A stretch of 64,000 nt of DNA from Rufibacter psychrotolerans (GCF_016924645.1 NZ_JAFFJV010000007.1:1-64000); one strand, 5' to 3'; positions 41,745-50,588 are shown, counted from the first letter of the stretch. The notes: generated by a model not told the origin, from the sequence alone. Translations and numbers: made by a program.

Positions 41745-42662
41745 ATGGAGATAAAACCAACGTTGCTGGTCCTGGCGGCCGGTATGGCTACCCGGTACGG
41801 CAGCCTGAAACAGATAGTGGCCTTTGGGCCTCACGGAGAAACCATCATTGACTATTCCATTTATGATGCCATCAAGGCGGGTTTCAAGAAGGTTGTTTTC
41901 ATCATCCGGAAGTCAATTGAAGCCGAGTTTAAAGCCGCCATGCAGGATAAGTTCAGCCGGGCAGTAGAAGTAGACTTTGTGCTGCAGGAACTGGATATAC
42001 TACCGGAAGGTTTTTCGGTGCCTCAGGACCGAGTGAAGCCCTGGGGAACCGCGCACGCCGTTTGGGTGGCTGCAGGTAAGCTCACAGAGCCTTTTGCGGT
42101 CATCAACGGCGACGATTTCTACGGTTACCAGTCTTTCCAGATCATGGCAGATTTTCTAAAAAGCGGGCAAGAATGCGGCTTGGTGGGGTATCTGCTGGCC
42201 AACACGCTGTCTGAGCACGGCGCGGTGTCAAGAGGCATCTGCGAAGTGGATGCAGCCGGGAACCTGGTGAGCATCACGGAGCAGACCCATATAGAGAAAA
42301 CCCAGGACGGCATTGTGGCCATTGGCCCAGATCAGCAACCCATTCCGCTGGCCCCAGACCAGATGGTGTCTATGAACCTCATGGGGTTTGCGCCTTCCTT
42401 GCTGCCTTACTTTGGTAAATACCTGGAAGAGTTCCTGCGGGAAAAGGCCCACTTGCCCAAGGCGGAATTCTTTCTGCCCCTAGTGTTGGATAAGTTGGTA
42501 AAAGAAGGTGCCACGCAGGTGAACGTGCTGCCTACCCCGGAGAAGTGGTTCGGGGTGACCTATCCCGCTGACAAGCCCTTGGTGGTGGAAGCCCTCAAAA
42601 AACTCATTGAGGCCGGTACCTACCCCCAAAATCTTTGGAACACCCCCGTTAACAGCAAATAA
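41745..42662 (+). CDS. Sugar-phosphate nucleotidyltransferase
   Basis: A 305-residue protein of the NTP-transferase family. The nucleotide-binding signature LVLAAGMATRYGSLKQ is at 8-23, and the acidic INGDDFYGYQSF near 123-134 holds the metal-binding Asp. It should couple a sugar 1-phosphate to an NTP, giving an NDP-sugar. Directly followed (1 bp gap) by a NahK-like kinase, which would make the sugar 1-phosphate; together they form a salvage pair. Which sugar and nucleotide are used is not clear from sequence. Confidence 0.87.
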   Translation: MEIKPTLLVLAAGMATRYGSLKQIVAFGPHGETIIDYSIYDAIKAGFKKVVFIIRKSIEAEFKAAMQDKFSRAVEVDFVLQELDILPEGFSVPQDRVKPWGTAHAVWVAAGKLTEPFAVINGDDFYGYQSFQIMADFLKSGQECGLVGYLLANTLSEHGAVSRGICEVDAAGNLVSITEQTHIEKTQDGIVAIGPDQQPIPLAPDQMVSMNLMGFAPSLLPYFGKYLEEFLREKAHLPKAEFFLPLVLDKLVKEGATQVNVLPTPEKWFGVTYPADKPLVVEALKKLIEAGTYPQNLWNTPVNSK

Positions 42663-42663
42663 G

Positions 42664-43812
42664 ATGGTACAAACAGCAGGACAAGACGCTACGTTATCGT
42701 TCATCGTTTCCCGGTTCAACCTGCAAGGGACCGCCGCCTCCATTGTGCCGCACGGCTCGGGGCATATACATGACACCTACCATGTGGCAAATGCCCAGCC
42801 CGACTGTCCGGATTATCTGTTGCAGCGGGTGAACCACCACGTTTTCAAGAATGTGCCGGCCCTCATGGAGAACATCCATGTGGTGACCACGCATTTGCGC
42901 CAAAAACTGGAAAACACCTCAGAAACCCAACCTTCGGCAGAAGTGCTTACCCTCATTCCTACCCAAGACCAGAAATGGTTTTACCAGGATGAACAGGGCA
43001 ATTACTGGCGCATGTACTATTTCCTGTACGGCACCATGAGCTATGACTTGGTGAGCACCCCGCAGCAAGCCTACGAAGGCGGCAAGGCGTTTGGCCGTTT
43101 CCAGGCGCTGTTGGCCGATTTACCCGTGGACCTGCTGCACGATACCATCCCTAATTTCCACAACGTAGTAAACCGGCTACGGCTTTTCAGGGAGGCCGTA
43201 GCCAAAGATGCGGTGGGACGGGTGCGCGAAACCGGGCCCGAGATAGCGTTTGTGGAAGAGAAAGCCGAAGCCATGAGCGCCATTTACCACCTGGGCGAAC
43301 GCGGTGAGCTGCCCTTGCGCATCACGCACAATGATACCAAATTCAACAACGTCTTATTAGACCAAACCGGCAAAGCCCAGTGCGTGATAGACCTGGATAC
43401 GGTCATGCCCGGCTACGTGGCCTATGATTTCGGGGATGCGATCAGGACCACGGTTAACACCGCTCCCGAGGATGAGCCGCAGTTGGAGAAGATTCAGGTA
43501 GACGTTTCGCTGTTTGAAGGATTTGCCAAAGGGTTCTTAGAGGAAACCAGCAGTTCATTGACGGACCAAGAAATCGCCTCGCTCATACACGGCGTGCTGC
43601 TGCTGCCTTTTATCATGGGCCTACGGTTCCTGACCGATTACCTGGAGGGCGACCATTACTATAAAATCCACTTCCCAGAGCATAACCTGCAACGCTGCCG
43701 GGCGCAGTTTCAGTTGGTACGGCAGCTGGAGGCGAAGCTTCCGCAGTTCCAGGAAATCATTGAGCGGGTGGTGCAGGAAACCCGCCTGACAGAAATCGAC
43801 TCAAAAGCCTGA
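42664..43812 (+). CDS. Phosphotransferase, N-acetylhexosamine 1-kinase (NahK)-like
   Basis: A 382-residue kinase of the APH fold. The start is the ATG at 42664, right after the previous stop; an ATG at 42607 inside the upstream gene would add 19 residues. Catalytic loop ITHNDTKFNNVLLD near 238-251 (Asp as base, Asn as metal ligand) and the metal-binding VIDLDTVMPGYVAYDFGDA near 259-277 are present. NahK enzymes phosphorylate GlcNAc or GalNAc at C1; the pairing with a nucleotidyltransferase and with a GH109 enzyme two genes on supports an amino-sugar role, but other hexoses cannot be ruled out. Confidence 0.83.
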   Translation: MVQTAGQDATLSFIVSRFNLQGTAASIVPHGSGHIHDTYHVANAQPDCPDYLLQRVNHHVFKNVPALMENIHVVTTHLRQKLENTSETQPSAEVLTLIPTQDQKWFYQDEQGNYWRMYYFLYGTMSYDLVSTPQQAYEGGKAFGRFQALLADLPVDLLHDTIPNFHNVVNRLRLFREAVAKDAVGRVRETGPEIAFVEEKAEAMSAIYHLGERGELPLRITHNDTKFNNVLLDQTGKAQCVIDLDTVMPGYVAYDFGDAIRTTVNTAPEDEPQLEKIQVDVSLFEGFAKGFLEETSSSLTDQEIASLIHGVLLLPFIMGLRFLTDYLEGDHYYKIHFPEHNLQRCRAQFQLVRQLEAKLPQFQEIIERVVQETRLTEIDSKA

Positions 43813-43819
43813 AAGCGCC

Positions 43820-44473
43820 ATGAAACAGCTGGAAGTGCCGTATTTGCCTTTGCTCCAGAAAGACACGCCCTTACCCGACGTGTCTGAGCAGTTGGATAGA
43901 TTGGAGAAAAACGCCATTGATGCCGTGCCGTGGCCCTCTTACAACTACAAACCCCGGGTGTCTTTCTCGGTGGCCCACAGCAAGGACTGTCTGTTTGTGA
44001 AGTTCTATGTGGAGGAGGAGGCCATCAGGGCGGTGTTCCGCCGCACCAATGACCCGGTGTACAAAGACAGTTGCGTGGAGCTTTTCATTGCCTTCAACCA
44101 GGAGAAGGCCTACTACAATCTGGAGTTCAATAGCCTTGGTTCCTGCTTGATGGCTTACGGCCCGGAAAGAGAAAACCGCCAGTTTCTCTCAGAGGCGGTA
44201 ATCAGAGAGATAAAGCGGTATGCCCAGATGACGGTGGGCGAGGCCGCCCCTTCAGACACCCCGGTAAAATGGGAACTGACACTGGTGATACCCGAGGAGG
44301 TGTTCTGCTTCCATCGGTTTGGGTCTTCTTTGCATGAGCAGCAGTGCCGGGTGAACTTTTATAAATGCGGCGATGATCTGCCCACCCCGCATTACCTCAC
44401 CTGGAACCGCATCTGGGCTGCTGCCCCAGATTTCCACTTGCCAGAGTACTTCGGCGAATTACAGTTCCTATAG
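43820..44473 (+). CDS. CBM9-like carbohydrate-binding protein
   Basis: A 217-residue beta-sandwich protein of the carbohydrate-binding family 9-like group, as found in many Bacteroidota sugar operons. Marks: FSVAHSKDCLFVKFYVEEE near 50-68 (pattern of DOMON/CBM9 strands), DSCVELFIAF near 86-95, YYNLEFNSLGSC near 101-112, and the C-terminal NFYKCGDDLPTPHYLTWNRI. No signal peptide is evident, so location is uncertain. It starts 7 bp after the kinase stop in the same operon. Confidence 0.85.
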   Translation: MKQLEVPYLPLLQKDTPLPDVSEQLDRLEKNAIDAVPWPSYNYKPRVSFSVAHSKDCLFVKFYVEEEAIRAVFRRTNDPVYKDSCVELFIAFNQEKAYYNLEFNSLGSCLMAYGPERENRQFLSEAVIREIKRYAQMTVGEAAPSDTPVKWELTLVIPEEVFCFHRFGSSLHEQQCRVNFYKCGDDLPTPHYLTWNRIWAAAPDFHLPEYFGELQFL

Positions 44474-44504
44474 CGGGCTTCTGCGCCAGGTGGCAGTTTG
44501 TTGC

Positions 44505-44540
44505 GTTTTAGGGCTACTTTAGGGAAGACAGGCCCAAAAC
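44505..44540. repeat. 36-bp palindromic element, copy 25
   Basis: GTTTT, AGGGCTA, CTTT, AGGG, AAGA, CAGGCCC, AAAA, C, 32 bp past the CBM9-like stop, inside the likely operon before the GH109 gene. Confidence 0.8.
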
Positions 44541-44654
44541 GGTGGGGGAGTCCTCCGCCCGTGAGCATCCTGCAAGGCTAGGCACAAACAATTCTGCCGC
44601 TTTTCTTACTTCTGAACCACGTTTTGCTCTTTCACCCCATAAAGAAACACATCT

Positions 44655-46094
44655 ATGAGTACTAACAGGAGAGACTTTTTGAAGTTAGCCGGTCTGGCGG
44701 GCGTAGGACTGGCCAGTACAGGTTTTGTGAGCGGCTGTGCCTCCTCGGCAGCCGCAACCTCGCTTGACCAGATTCAGGCGCAGGCTAAAAAAACGCACCG
44801 GCAGCACTTCAACATGAGCGGGTATGCCGCTCCCCGCCTGGACAAAGTGCGGGTAGGTTATATTGGGCTAGGCATGCGCGGTCCGGCCTCGGTGGTCCGG
44901 ATGAACCATATTGATGGGGTGGAGATCAATGCCTTGTGTGACATAAGACCAGACAGGGTTGCCGCTACCTTAAAGAAGATAGAGGGCTCCAGCCATAAAC
45001 CAACCACCTATTCAGGTAAGGAAGACGCTTGGAAGGAGCTGTGCAACCGCAATGACATTGACCTGGTGTACATTGCCACGCCCTGGCACCTGCACACGCC
45101 CATGGCCGTGTACGCCATGGAGCACGGCAAACACGTGGCCGTGGAAGTGCCCGCCGCGAAAACCTTGGAGGAATGCTGGCAGTTGGTAGAAACCTCTGAG
45201 CGCACCAAAAAGCACTGCATGATGCTGGAGAACTGCTGCTATGATTTTTTTGAGATGCTCACTTTAAACATGGCCCGGCAAGGATTCTTTGGGGAGATTG
45301 TGCACGGCGAGGGGGCCTACATCCATAATCTAATAGACTTGAATTTTGCCAAGACCAGCGATACTGAGGAAGCCTATTACAACATGTGGCGCCTGAAAGA
45401 GAACGGGCGCAACGGAAGCTTGTATCCTACGCACGGTTTGGGTCCCATCTGCCAGGTGATGGACATTAACCGGGGCGACCAGATGGATTACCTGGTATCT
45501 GTCTCCTCCAATGATTTCAACATGGGCGCCAAGGCGAAGGAACTGGCCTCTAAAGACAACTTCTACCAGGATTTCGCGCAGATGAATTTTCGGGGGAACA
45601 TGAATACCACCACCATCCGCACTAAAAAGGGCCGCACCATTATGATTCAGCACGATGTGTCCTCGCCGCGACCTTACTCCCGTATTCACCTGGTCAGTGG
45701 TTCCAAAGCCATGGCCCAGAAGTGGCCAGATCCGGCTCGCATTGCTACCGGGCACGATTGGCTGTCCAAAGAGGAATTCGCCAAAATTGAAGAACAATAC
45801 ACCCCGCCTCTTACCAAGAAGCTAGGCGAAATGGCTAGGAAAATTGGCGGGCACGGCGGCATGGATTTCTTGATGGAATGGCGTCTGGTAGATTGCCTGC
45901 GCAACGGTCTACCCTTGGATCAGGACGTATACGATGCCGCCCTGTGGAGCGCCGTAGCTCCGTTGAGCGAGTGGTCAGTTGCCAACCGTTCTAACTCCAT
46001 TGACGTGCCTGATTTCACCGTGGGGGCTTGGCAGCATAACAAACCGGTAGAGCTAACCTTGCAAGGCGGCGGTACTACTAACGTGAAGGCGTAG
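44655..46094 (+). CDS. GH109 family glycosidase (alpha-N-acetylgalactosaminidase type), Tat-exported
   Basis: A 479-residue enzyme with the Gfo/Idh/MocA fold. The N terminus has a twin-arginine motif (NRRDFLK) and a lipobox-like SGC at C28, so it is exported folded with its cofactor and may be a lipoprotein. NAD-binding GYIGLGMRGPASVV lies near 68-82; the region ATPWHLHTPMAVYAMEHGKH and AVEVPAAKTLEECW (near 138-170) and the motif YPTHGLGPICQVMDINRGD (near 256-274) are typical of GH109. These enzymes remove alpha-linked GalNAc by an NAD-dependent redox mechanism. Last gene of the kinase operon; substrate within this PUL is not proven. Confidence 0.88.
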   Translation: MSTNRRDFLKLAGLAGVGLASTGFVSGCASSAAATSLDQIQAQAKKTHRQHFNMSGYAAPRLDKVRVGYIGLGMRGPASVVRMNHIDGVEINALCDIRPDRVAATLKKIEGSSHKPTTYSGKEDAWKELCNRNDIDLVYIATPWHLHTPMAVYAMEHGKHVAVEVPAAKTLEECWQLVETSERTKKHCMMLENCCYDFFEMLTLNMARQGFFGEIVHGEGAYIHNLIDLNFAKTSDTEEAYYNMWRLKENGRNGSLYPTHGLGPICQVMDINRGDQMDYLVSVSSNDFNMGAKAKELASKDNFYQDFAQMNFRGNMNTTTIRTKKGRTIMIQHDVSSPRPYSRIHLVSGSKAMAQKWPDPARIATGHDWLSKEEFAKIEEQYTPPLTKKLGEMARKIGGHGGMDFLMEWRLVDCLRNGLPLDQDVYDAALWSAVAPLSEWSVANRSNSIDVPDFTVGAWQHNKPVELTLQGGGTTNVKA

Positions 46095-46110
46095 CAAACA
46101 TTTAAGGCCG

Positions 46111-46176
46111 ATAAAGCCCGATGCCGTTTCGGGGCAGTTTTCGTAAAAACTGCCCCGAAACGGCATCGGGCTTTAT
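46111..46176 (+). terminator. 66-bp palindromic terminator of the GH109 operon
   Basis: Outer stem ATAAAGCCCGATGCC and complement enclose a fully paired 36-bp element; 17 bp past the GH109 stop. Confidence 0.88.
46126..46161. repeat. 36-bp palindromic element, copy 26
   Basis: GTTTC, GGGGCAG, TTTT, CGTA, AAAA, CTGCCCC, GAAA, C: a symmetric copy at the core of the terminator. Confidence 0.9.
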
Positions 46177-46220
46177 GTTGAATATGAACCCTGAAATTGA
46201 AGGATGCTGTTAAGCACCGC

Positions 46221-46236
46221 TAAGTGCGTCTGCTTA
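46221..46236. repeat. Short repeat H, copy 2
   Basis: TAAGTGCGTCTGCTTA, an inverted match to 41660-41676. Confidence 0.4.
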
Positions 46237-46241
46237 CCGCA

Positions 46242-46399
46242 GATTCTCCCCTCAGGAGGAGCGTAGGGGTGTTTACCCTGAAGAGCACGCATTCCAGCGC
46301 ACCTATATTACTTTCCAGATATTGGTCAAAGTGGTTGTTCAGCAATTCGCAGACCGGCAGGTGTAGACACCCCTCTGCGCTCCCCTCAAGGGGAGAATC
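46242..46399. repeat. Inverted repeat G
   Basis: Arms GATTCTCCCCTCAGGAGGAG... (46242-46272) and its near-complement ending AGGGGAGAATC (46367-46399), about 31-33 bp each, around a 94-base middle. The outer arm ends resemble the C/G hairpin at the window start. Confidence 0.7.
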
Positions 46400-46463
46400 T
46401 TGGTTGAAGCGTATTTTCAGGTAGTCGCTGAGACTATTCACCCCCAATAACAGAGGCTGTTAC

Positions 46464-46499
46464 GTTTTTGGCCTGATTTCTTCAAAACAGCCCCAAAAC
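46464..46499. repeat. 36-bp palindromic element, copy 27
   Basis: GTTTT, TGGCCTG, ATTT, CTTC, AAAA, CAGCCCC, AAAA, C, 11 bp beyond the minus-strand DUF4832 stop. Confidence 0.85.
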
Positions 46500-46510
46500 G
46501 AAACATGCGC

Positions 46511-48052
46511 TTAATTTACCTTGATGGTATGATTCAAGCGGTTATAGCCGGTGTTCTCTTCCCAGACATCGTTGTTGGCAAACCTGATGCTGTACTCAGG
46601 ACGTTTGGCGAGGCTCTCGTAGCCATCTGGCAGATGAAGCAGCACATCGTACTCGCCTTTCTGCAGGTTAGAGGGCAAGGGGATTTCCTCTGAAACGGTG
46701 ATCTGGCCCGGAAACCATCTCCTGATTTCTGTACTTAAGGGCAGCGCATACGTTTGCCCCGATTTCTTATGCCGCAACACCACCTGCACGGAACGTGGGT
46801 TGAAGGGAGCGGCGAAACCTACGTTTTCCAGCTGTAGAGCAATTGGCAACGAACTTCCTTTTCTAACCTTTTCCGGTAAAGAGGCTGATTTCAAGGTGAA
46901 CCGGTAGCCTAACCGGCGCTTGATGTTGTCCATGCAGCCGCCGGTTACCCAGTCATTATTCACTTGGTTGTTGTAAGAACTATTGAGATAGCTGTAGTGC
47001 ATAGCGGCCATTTCCTGCTCGGCGCGTCCGGCGGGAGCACAATCGTTTTGGGGACTATAGGCGTTGTCGCAGGTTTCGCCGCCTACGGCAACGTACTTGC
47101 TTTCGGCTTCAAAGTATTTACGGAGCGTTTCGTTGGCTGGACCCCGTTTAGTGGAAGAGTTGCCGTAGTCATAGAAAGTACCGTAATCATCCTCGCTGGC
47201 CAGGAAGCAGTCATTGTGCAAGCCTACCCGCGCACGGTCTGCGTTGGTAAATGCTTCCTGCTCCGTGATAGCCGCCGAGGTCACCGGAGCTTTGGGGCCG
47301 TACACAAACCGTTGCTTGATCTGGGGCGTTCTTACCTGCACCATGCGGTCCTGAGGCAAAGCATCCAGCAAGGCTTTCAGCATGTCGTTGCGGTCTTGCC
47401 AACTGCTGTCTGCCACTACGCCCAGGCCGTTGGTAGAGGCATCCCCGAAATAATCTGTAAAGTAATTCTCGCCCCAGATGCCAATAAAGCCTTGTTGCAG
47501 TACGGCAATGACATCGGCGTTCTTTTGGAAAACCGGTTTCAGCTGAGAGATATGCTGCAGCACAACGGCTTTGGGCGCATCGCCGTATGGTGGGCAGATT
47601 TTGTAGTCGTCTTTGCAGTCACCGGCTTTGGTGTCATTGGTGTACGCAAACCGCAGAATCATTTTCATGCCTGCGGCTCTGGTAGCGTCAAAATCTTTCT
47701 GCAGGTTTTCCAGGAATTCGGGGCTGAGCGGCTTGTTCTTAAAATCAGCGAGCAGGTAGCCGCGGTACACCAACGAGAGCTTGGCCGAGTACTTGGCGCT
47801 GTTGGTAATGTTCTGGTTGGCCGGCAGGGTTCTCAGTTTCACCAGTTCCTCTGCGGAGAGTGTTCCGGGTTTGCCGCCGGCGGCCAGGTAAAAGCCTCGC
47901 TCAGGGTTGGCGAAATCCTCTGAGCTCTCCATGTAGGTGATTTTCCTGGTTTGGGCAAGAAGCGTGGGCGGGGTGGTTAGCTGCGCCGTAAGCAAGAAAC
48001 ACAGCGTAGCAATGCTTTTCCAGAGGGACGGGGGAGTAGAGTGTAAGGCCAT
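46511..48052 (-). CDS. DUF4874/DUF4832 protein 1 (putative glycan-active enzyme)
   Basis: A 513-residue exported protein with an N-terminal hydrophobic signal (about 12-34, ending LLAQT). The DUF4874 part spans about 35-300 and the DUF4832 beta-sandwich about 320-513. Conserved marks shared with the paralogue at 49.1-50.5 kb are NPERGFY at 49-55, RFAYT at 134-138, QGFIGIWGENY around E195, VRTP near 265 and LHNDCF near 296. The acid in GxWGE is placed as in a TIM-barrel glycosidase, but no activity is established. It is the last gene of the susC-led operon on the minus strand. Confidence 0.8.
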   Translation of the reverse strand: MALHSTPPSLWKSIATLCFLLTAQLTTPPTLLAQTRKITYMESSEDFANPERGFYLAAGGKPGTLSAEELVKLRTLPANQNITNSAKYSAKLSLVYRGYLLADFKNKPLSPEFLENLQKDFDATRAAGMKMILRFAYTNDTKAGDCKDDYKICPPYGDAPKAVVLQHISQLKPVFQKNADVIAVLQQGFIGIWGENYFTDYFGDASTNGLGVVADSSWQDRNDMLKALLDALPQDRMVQVRTPQIKQRFVYGPKAPVTSAAITEQEAFTNADRARVGLHNDCFLASEDDYGTFYDYGNSSTKRGPANETLRKYFEAESKYVAVGGETCDNAYSPQNDCAPAGRAEQEMAAMHYSYLNSSYNNQVNNDWVTGGCMDNIKRRLGYRFTLKSASLPEKVRKGSSLPIALQLENVGFAAPFNPRSVQVVLRHKKSGQTYALPLSTEIRRWFPGQITVSEEIPLPSNLQKGEYDVLLHLPDGYESLAKRPEYSIRFANNDVWEENTGYNRLNHTIKVN

Positions 48053-48126
48053 GAAGCGGGGGAGTTGGGTGGAACAAAACGAACGAAGCGCTGGGCGTCA
48101 GCCCTGGAGCTGGCGGACACAACCAG

Positions 48127-48162
48127 GATTTGGGCCTGTTTTCCAGAAAACAGGCCCAAATC
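48127..48162. repeat. 36-bp palindromic element, copy 28
   Basis: G, ATTT, GGGCCTG, TTTT, CCAG, AAAA, CAGGCCC, AAAT, C: a perfectly symmetric copy, 14 bp beyond the PKD gene stop and 75 bp before the next gene start on the same strand. It could attenuate transcription into the last gene. Confidence 0.9.
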
Positions 48163-48176
48163 CCAATCAGGGCAGA

Positions 48177-49025
48177 TTATAGGTCAATGGAGGCAAACTT
48201 AGAGCTGGCCTGCTGGCTATGAGGAATGTTGCCCACCTCGGTCCAGCCGGAGTTCATTTCCAGGATGGCGAAATTGGCGGCATTCCTCATGCTACCCAAA
48301 CCTTCGCGCTTGATGGAGAACTCCACCACTTTTTTGCCGCCCACGGTTTTGATGGCCGAGAACTGCATGCGCTCGCCAAAGTTGGCTACCTCGTTCCAGG
48401 ACCAGCCATTGCCGGGACCCACGTGCGCAAAGACACTGCCTCCAGTGGGGTTGCCTTCAAAGAGGAAATCGGCGCCTGAAGCAGCTGGGTACATCCAGGT
48501 TTTAAATCCGGTTTCGGGGTTGTTGTCGGCATCCAGGTACAAGTCCATTACTGCCAGCGAGAAGTCCTGGGTACCTTCCAGGTAGAAGTTGAGGTGCCCG
48601 GCAGAGGCAAAAGTTTTCACAGCCAACAGGGTGCCGCCGGTGCCCTCGTTATTGGTATGGGTGTAGGAAACGTGCTCCCAATCGGTGAAATCGCCGTCAA
48701 TTTTGATGTTAGGACCCAGCACATACACAGAGTCCTGGAAGGTGCTGGTCTGGCCATTGCTCTTCACTGTGAGGGTAACCAGGTAGTCGCCTTTCTTGGA
48801 ATAGATGTGCGTGGGGTTGGACTGAAAAGACTGCTCACTCTCGTCACCGAAGTCCCAGAGGTATTCAGAGGCGTTTTGCGAGAAATCAGTAAAATTGACC
48901 ACAAAACCATCGGCCACGTAACTGAACACCGCTTTAGGTCCTGAATTTTCGTCGTCTTCCTCGCAGGAGAAAGTGGCCAGCAGCAAAAAGCCCAAGCCCA
49001 AGAAGAGTAAAAGTTTGTTTTTCAT
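48177..49025 (-). CDS. PKD-domain lipoprotein, SusE/F-position glycan-binding protein
   Basis: A 282-residue lipoprotein (signal peptide with ATFSC, Cys21). A PKD domain covers about 28-105 (pattern VNFTDFSQNASEYLWDFGDE), followed by a beta-sandwich of CBM9/DOMON type from about 108 (IKIDGDFTDWEHVSY) to the end. Its place after susC-susD fits the SusE/SusF role of a surface glycan-binding protein. The ligand is unknown. Confidence 0.82.
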   Translation of the reverse strand: MKNKLLLFLGLGFLLLATFSCEEDDENSGPKAVFSYVADGFVVNFTDFSQNASEYLWDFGDESEQSFQSNPTHIYSKKGDYLVTLTVKSNGQTSTFQDSVYVLGPNIKIDGDFTDWEHVSYTHTNNEGTGGTLLAVKTFASAGHLNFYLEGTQDFSLAVMDLYLDADNNPETGFKTWMYPAASGADFLFEGNPTGGSVFAHVGPGNGWSWNEVANFGERMQFSAIKTVGGKKVVEFSIKREGLGSMRNAANFAILEMNSGWTEVGNIPHSQQASSKFASIDL

Positions 49026-49075
49026 GTCGCTGATGCTTTAAAAGTTCGATTCTATTTGCCGTAGCGGGAGCCTGC

Positions 49076-50455
49076 CTAGAGATTCCCGATGGTTACCTGG
49101 TGCTTGAGGTTGTTGAGGCCGGTTTCCGCTTCCCACGTTTGGGGATTCGCCAGCCGGATGCTGTACTCGGGTCGGTTTTGCAACGCTTCTGCCCGGTCAG
49201 CAATCTTGAGGTACAGGTCATAATTGCCTGCCGGAATGCCCGTTAAGCTCACGCTTTGGTCAATGGTAAGGTTGGTGCCCGGCTTGCACGCGCGAACATC
49301 AACGGGGAGCGGTACTTGGTGGAGAGCGCCGGAGGCCTTATTTCTGAGCACCAGAAAGGTATTCTTTTGCTTGTAGACCGGCGCGTACCCTTTATTGGTG
49401 AGATTGATTTTTACCTGATAAGCTTGGTTGAGCCCCACCTGAGTGGCTAACGTGGCATCTACCAAAGCTAACCGGTACCCCAGATTTCGCTGGAATTCGT
49501 CAAAACAGCCCGAATTCCGCCAGGCGTTGAGGGTAGGCTGGTAATAGTCCAGGTTCAGGTAGGTCCACTTCAGAAGCTGCATCTCGGTGCGGCCCTCGGG
49601 GCAGGTAGGATTGTAGCCGTTCTGCGGAGGGCAGGTTTCTCCACCGGTGGGCACGTACAGGGCTTCGTTGCTGATGTAGTTTTTCTCTGGCTGAATGTTG
49701 GTGTAGGTACCGTAATTGGTGCCGCCAGACATGAAACAGTCGTTGTGATGGCCTACCCGGGCAATTTTCTCCGCAGAATACGCCATTGCCTGGCTCAGGG
49801 GCGTGGTGGTGCCAAAGATCTGCTGCTTTTTAGTAGGAGTCCTTACCTGCACCATCAACTCGGTGGGCAGCACGTCCAACAGTTTGAACAGCACCTTTCT
49901 TTCGTTTTCGGTGGTGTTGAGGCCGTTGGTAGACCCGTGCCACTCGCCCCAGGCCCCAATGAAGCCGGCCTGCACAAAGGCGATGATGTCTTTGTTGGCT
50001 TCAAAGGCAGGTTTCAACTGATCCAAGTGCTGCTCAATGATGGCCAGTGGAGCATCGGTGCCGTTCATCTGGTCGGTGTAGGCAAACCGGAGCACGCATT
50101 TAAGGCCGGCCTGCCTGATCAAGTCCATGTCGGTCTGGAAGAGGGTAAGCTGGGCGGCACTGAGCGGAGCGTCTTTGAACTTCTCCAGGTAATAGACTCG
50201 GTGGACGAGGGTGATGTTGTTATTCTTGAGAGAACCGAGTGTAGTAACGTTTAACGGGGCTCCTTCTGAATAAACCGAGAACAGGCGCATGAAACCTCTT
50301 TCCGGATTGGGGAAGATCTCGTTAGACGCGGCATAGGTGATGTTGGGCTTGGTTTCCGGCGTTGGGTCTGATTCTTCCTTGCTGCCAGAGCAACCAGAAA
50401 AACACCCAAGCAGGAAATGTAAGGCTAGTACCGTAAGCATGTTTCTTCCTCTCAT
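49076..50455 (-). CDS. DUF4874/DUF4832 protein 2, lipoprotein
   Basis: A 459-residue protein from the ATG at 50455 (MRGRNMLTVLALHFLLGC); an upstream ATG at 50515 adds residues without signal character, and an ATG at 50440 is also possible. The lipobox LLGC gives a lipid-modified Cys18. It shares with the paralogue NPERGF (50-55), RFAYT, QAGFIGAWGEWHG (E171), VRTP and HHNDCF. The two proteins are similar in layout but clearly diverged. Located directly before the PKD gene, downstream of susD, so probably a cell-surface component of the PUL. Confidence 0.8.
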   Translation of the reverse strand: MRGRNMLTVLALHFLLGCFSGCSGSKEESDPTPETKPNITYAASNEIFPNPERGFMRLFSVYSEGAPLNVTTLGSLKNNNITLVHRVYYLEKFKDAPLSAAQLTLFQTDMDLIRQAGLKCVLRFAYTDQMNGTDAPLAIIEQHLDQLKPAFEANKDIIAFVQAGFIGAWGEWHGSTNGLNTTENERKVLFKLLDVLPTELMVQVRTPTKKQQIFGTTTPLSQAMAYSAEKIARVGHHNDCFMSGGTNYGTYTNIQPEKNYISNEALYVPTGGETCPPQNGYNPTCPEGRTEMQLLKWTYLNLDYYQPTLNAWRNSGCFDEFQRNLGYRLALVDATLATQVGLNQAYQVKINLTNKGYAPVYKQKNTFLVLRNKASGALHQVPLPVDVRACKPGTNLTIDQSVSLTGIPAGNYDLYLKIADRAEALQNRPEYSIRLANPQTWEAETGLNNLKHQVTIGNL

Positions 50456-50542
50456 TGCGTCAAATTCACTTAATTGATTTTTTTTGAAGTAAGGGTAGCA
50501 GCCGCTTTCAGCCAAGGGCCGGGAAGCAGTGCTTTGGGCTAA

Positions 50543-50586
50543 ACTTCGGGGGAGAACCCGGTAAAGCTGGTTTCTCCCCGAAGGGT
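50543..50586 (-). terminator. Hairpin directly after susD
   Basis: Minus-strand CTTCGGGGAGAAACC ... GGGTTCTCCCCCGAAG, 3 bases past the susD stop. With no long T-run it is more likely an RNA-stabilising or attenuating hairpin separating high susCD from lower downstream expression. Confidence 0.65.
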
Positions 50587-50588
50587 TG

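Larger units (their letters stand above)
46177..46510. other. Gap between convergent PUL operons
   Basis: It holds the inverted repeat G, a 16-base string shared with 41.66 kb, and a 36-bp element. Frames of 66-75 codons on both strands are formed by the repeat arms and are not taken as genes. Confidence 0.6.

Noticed and set aside
46220-46447. Frames on both strands between the PUL operons
   Set aside because: They are produced by the arms of inverted repeat G and lack protein character.
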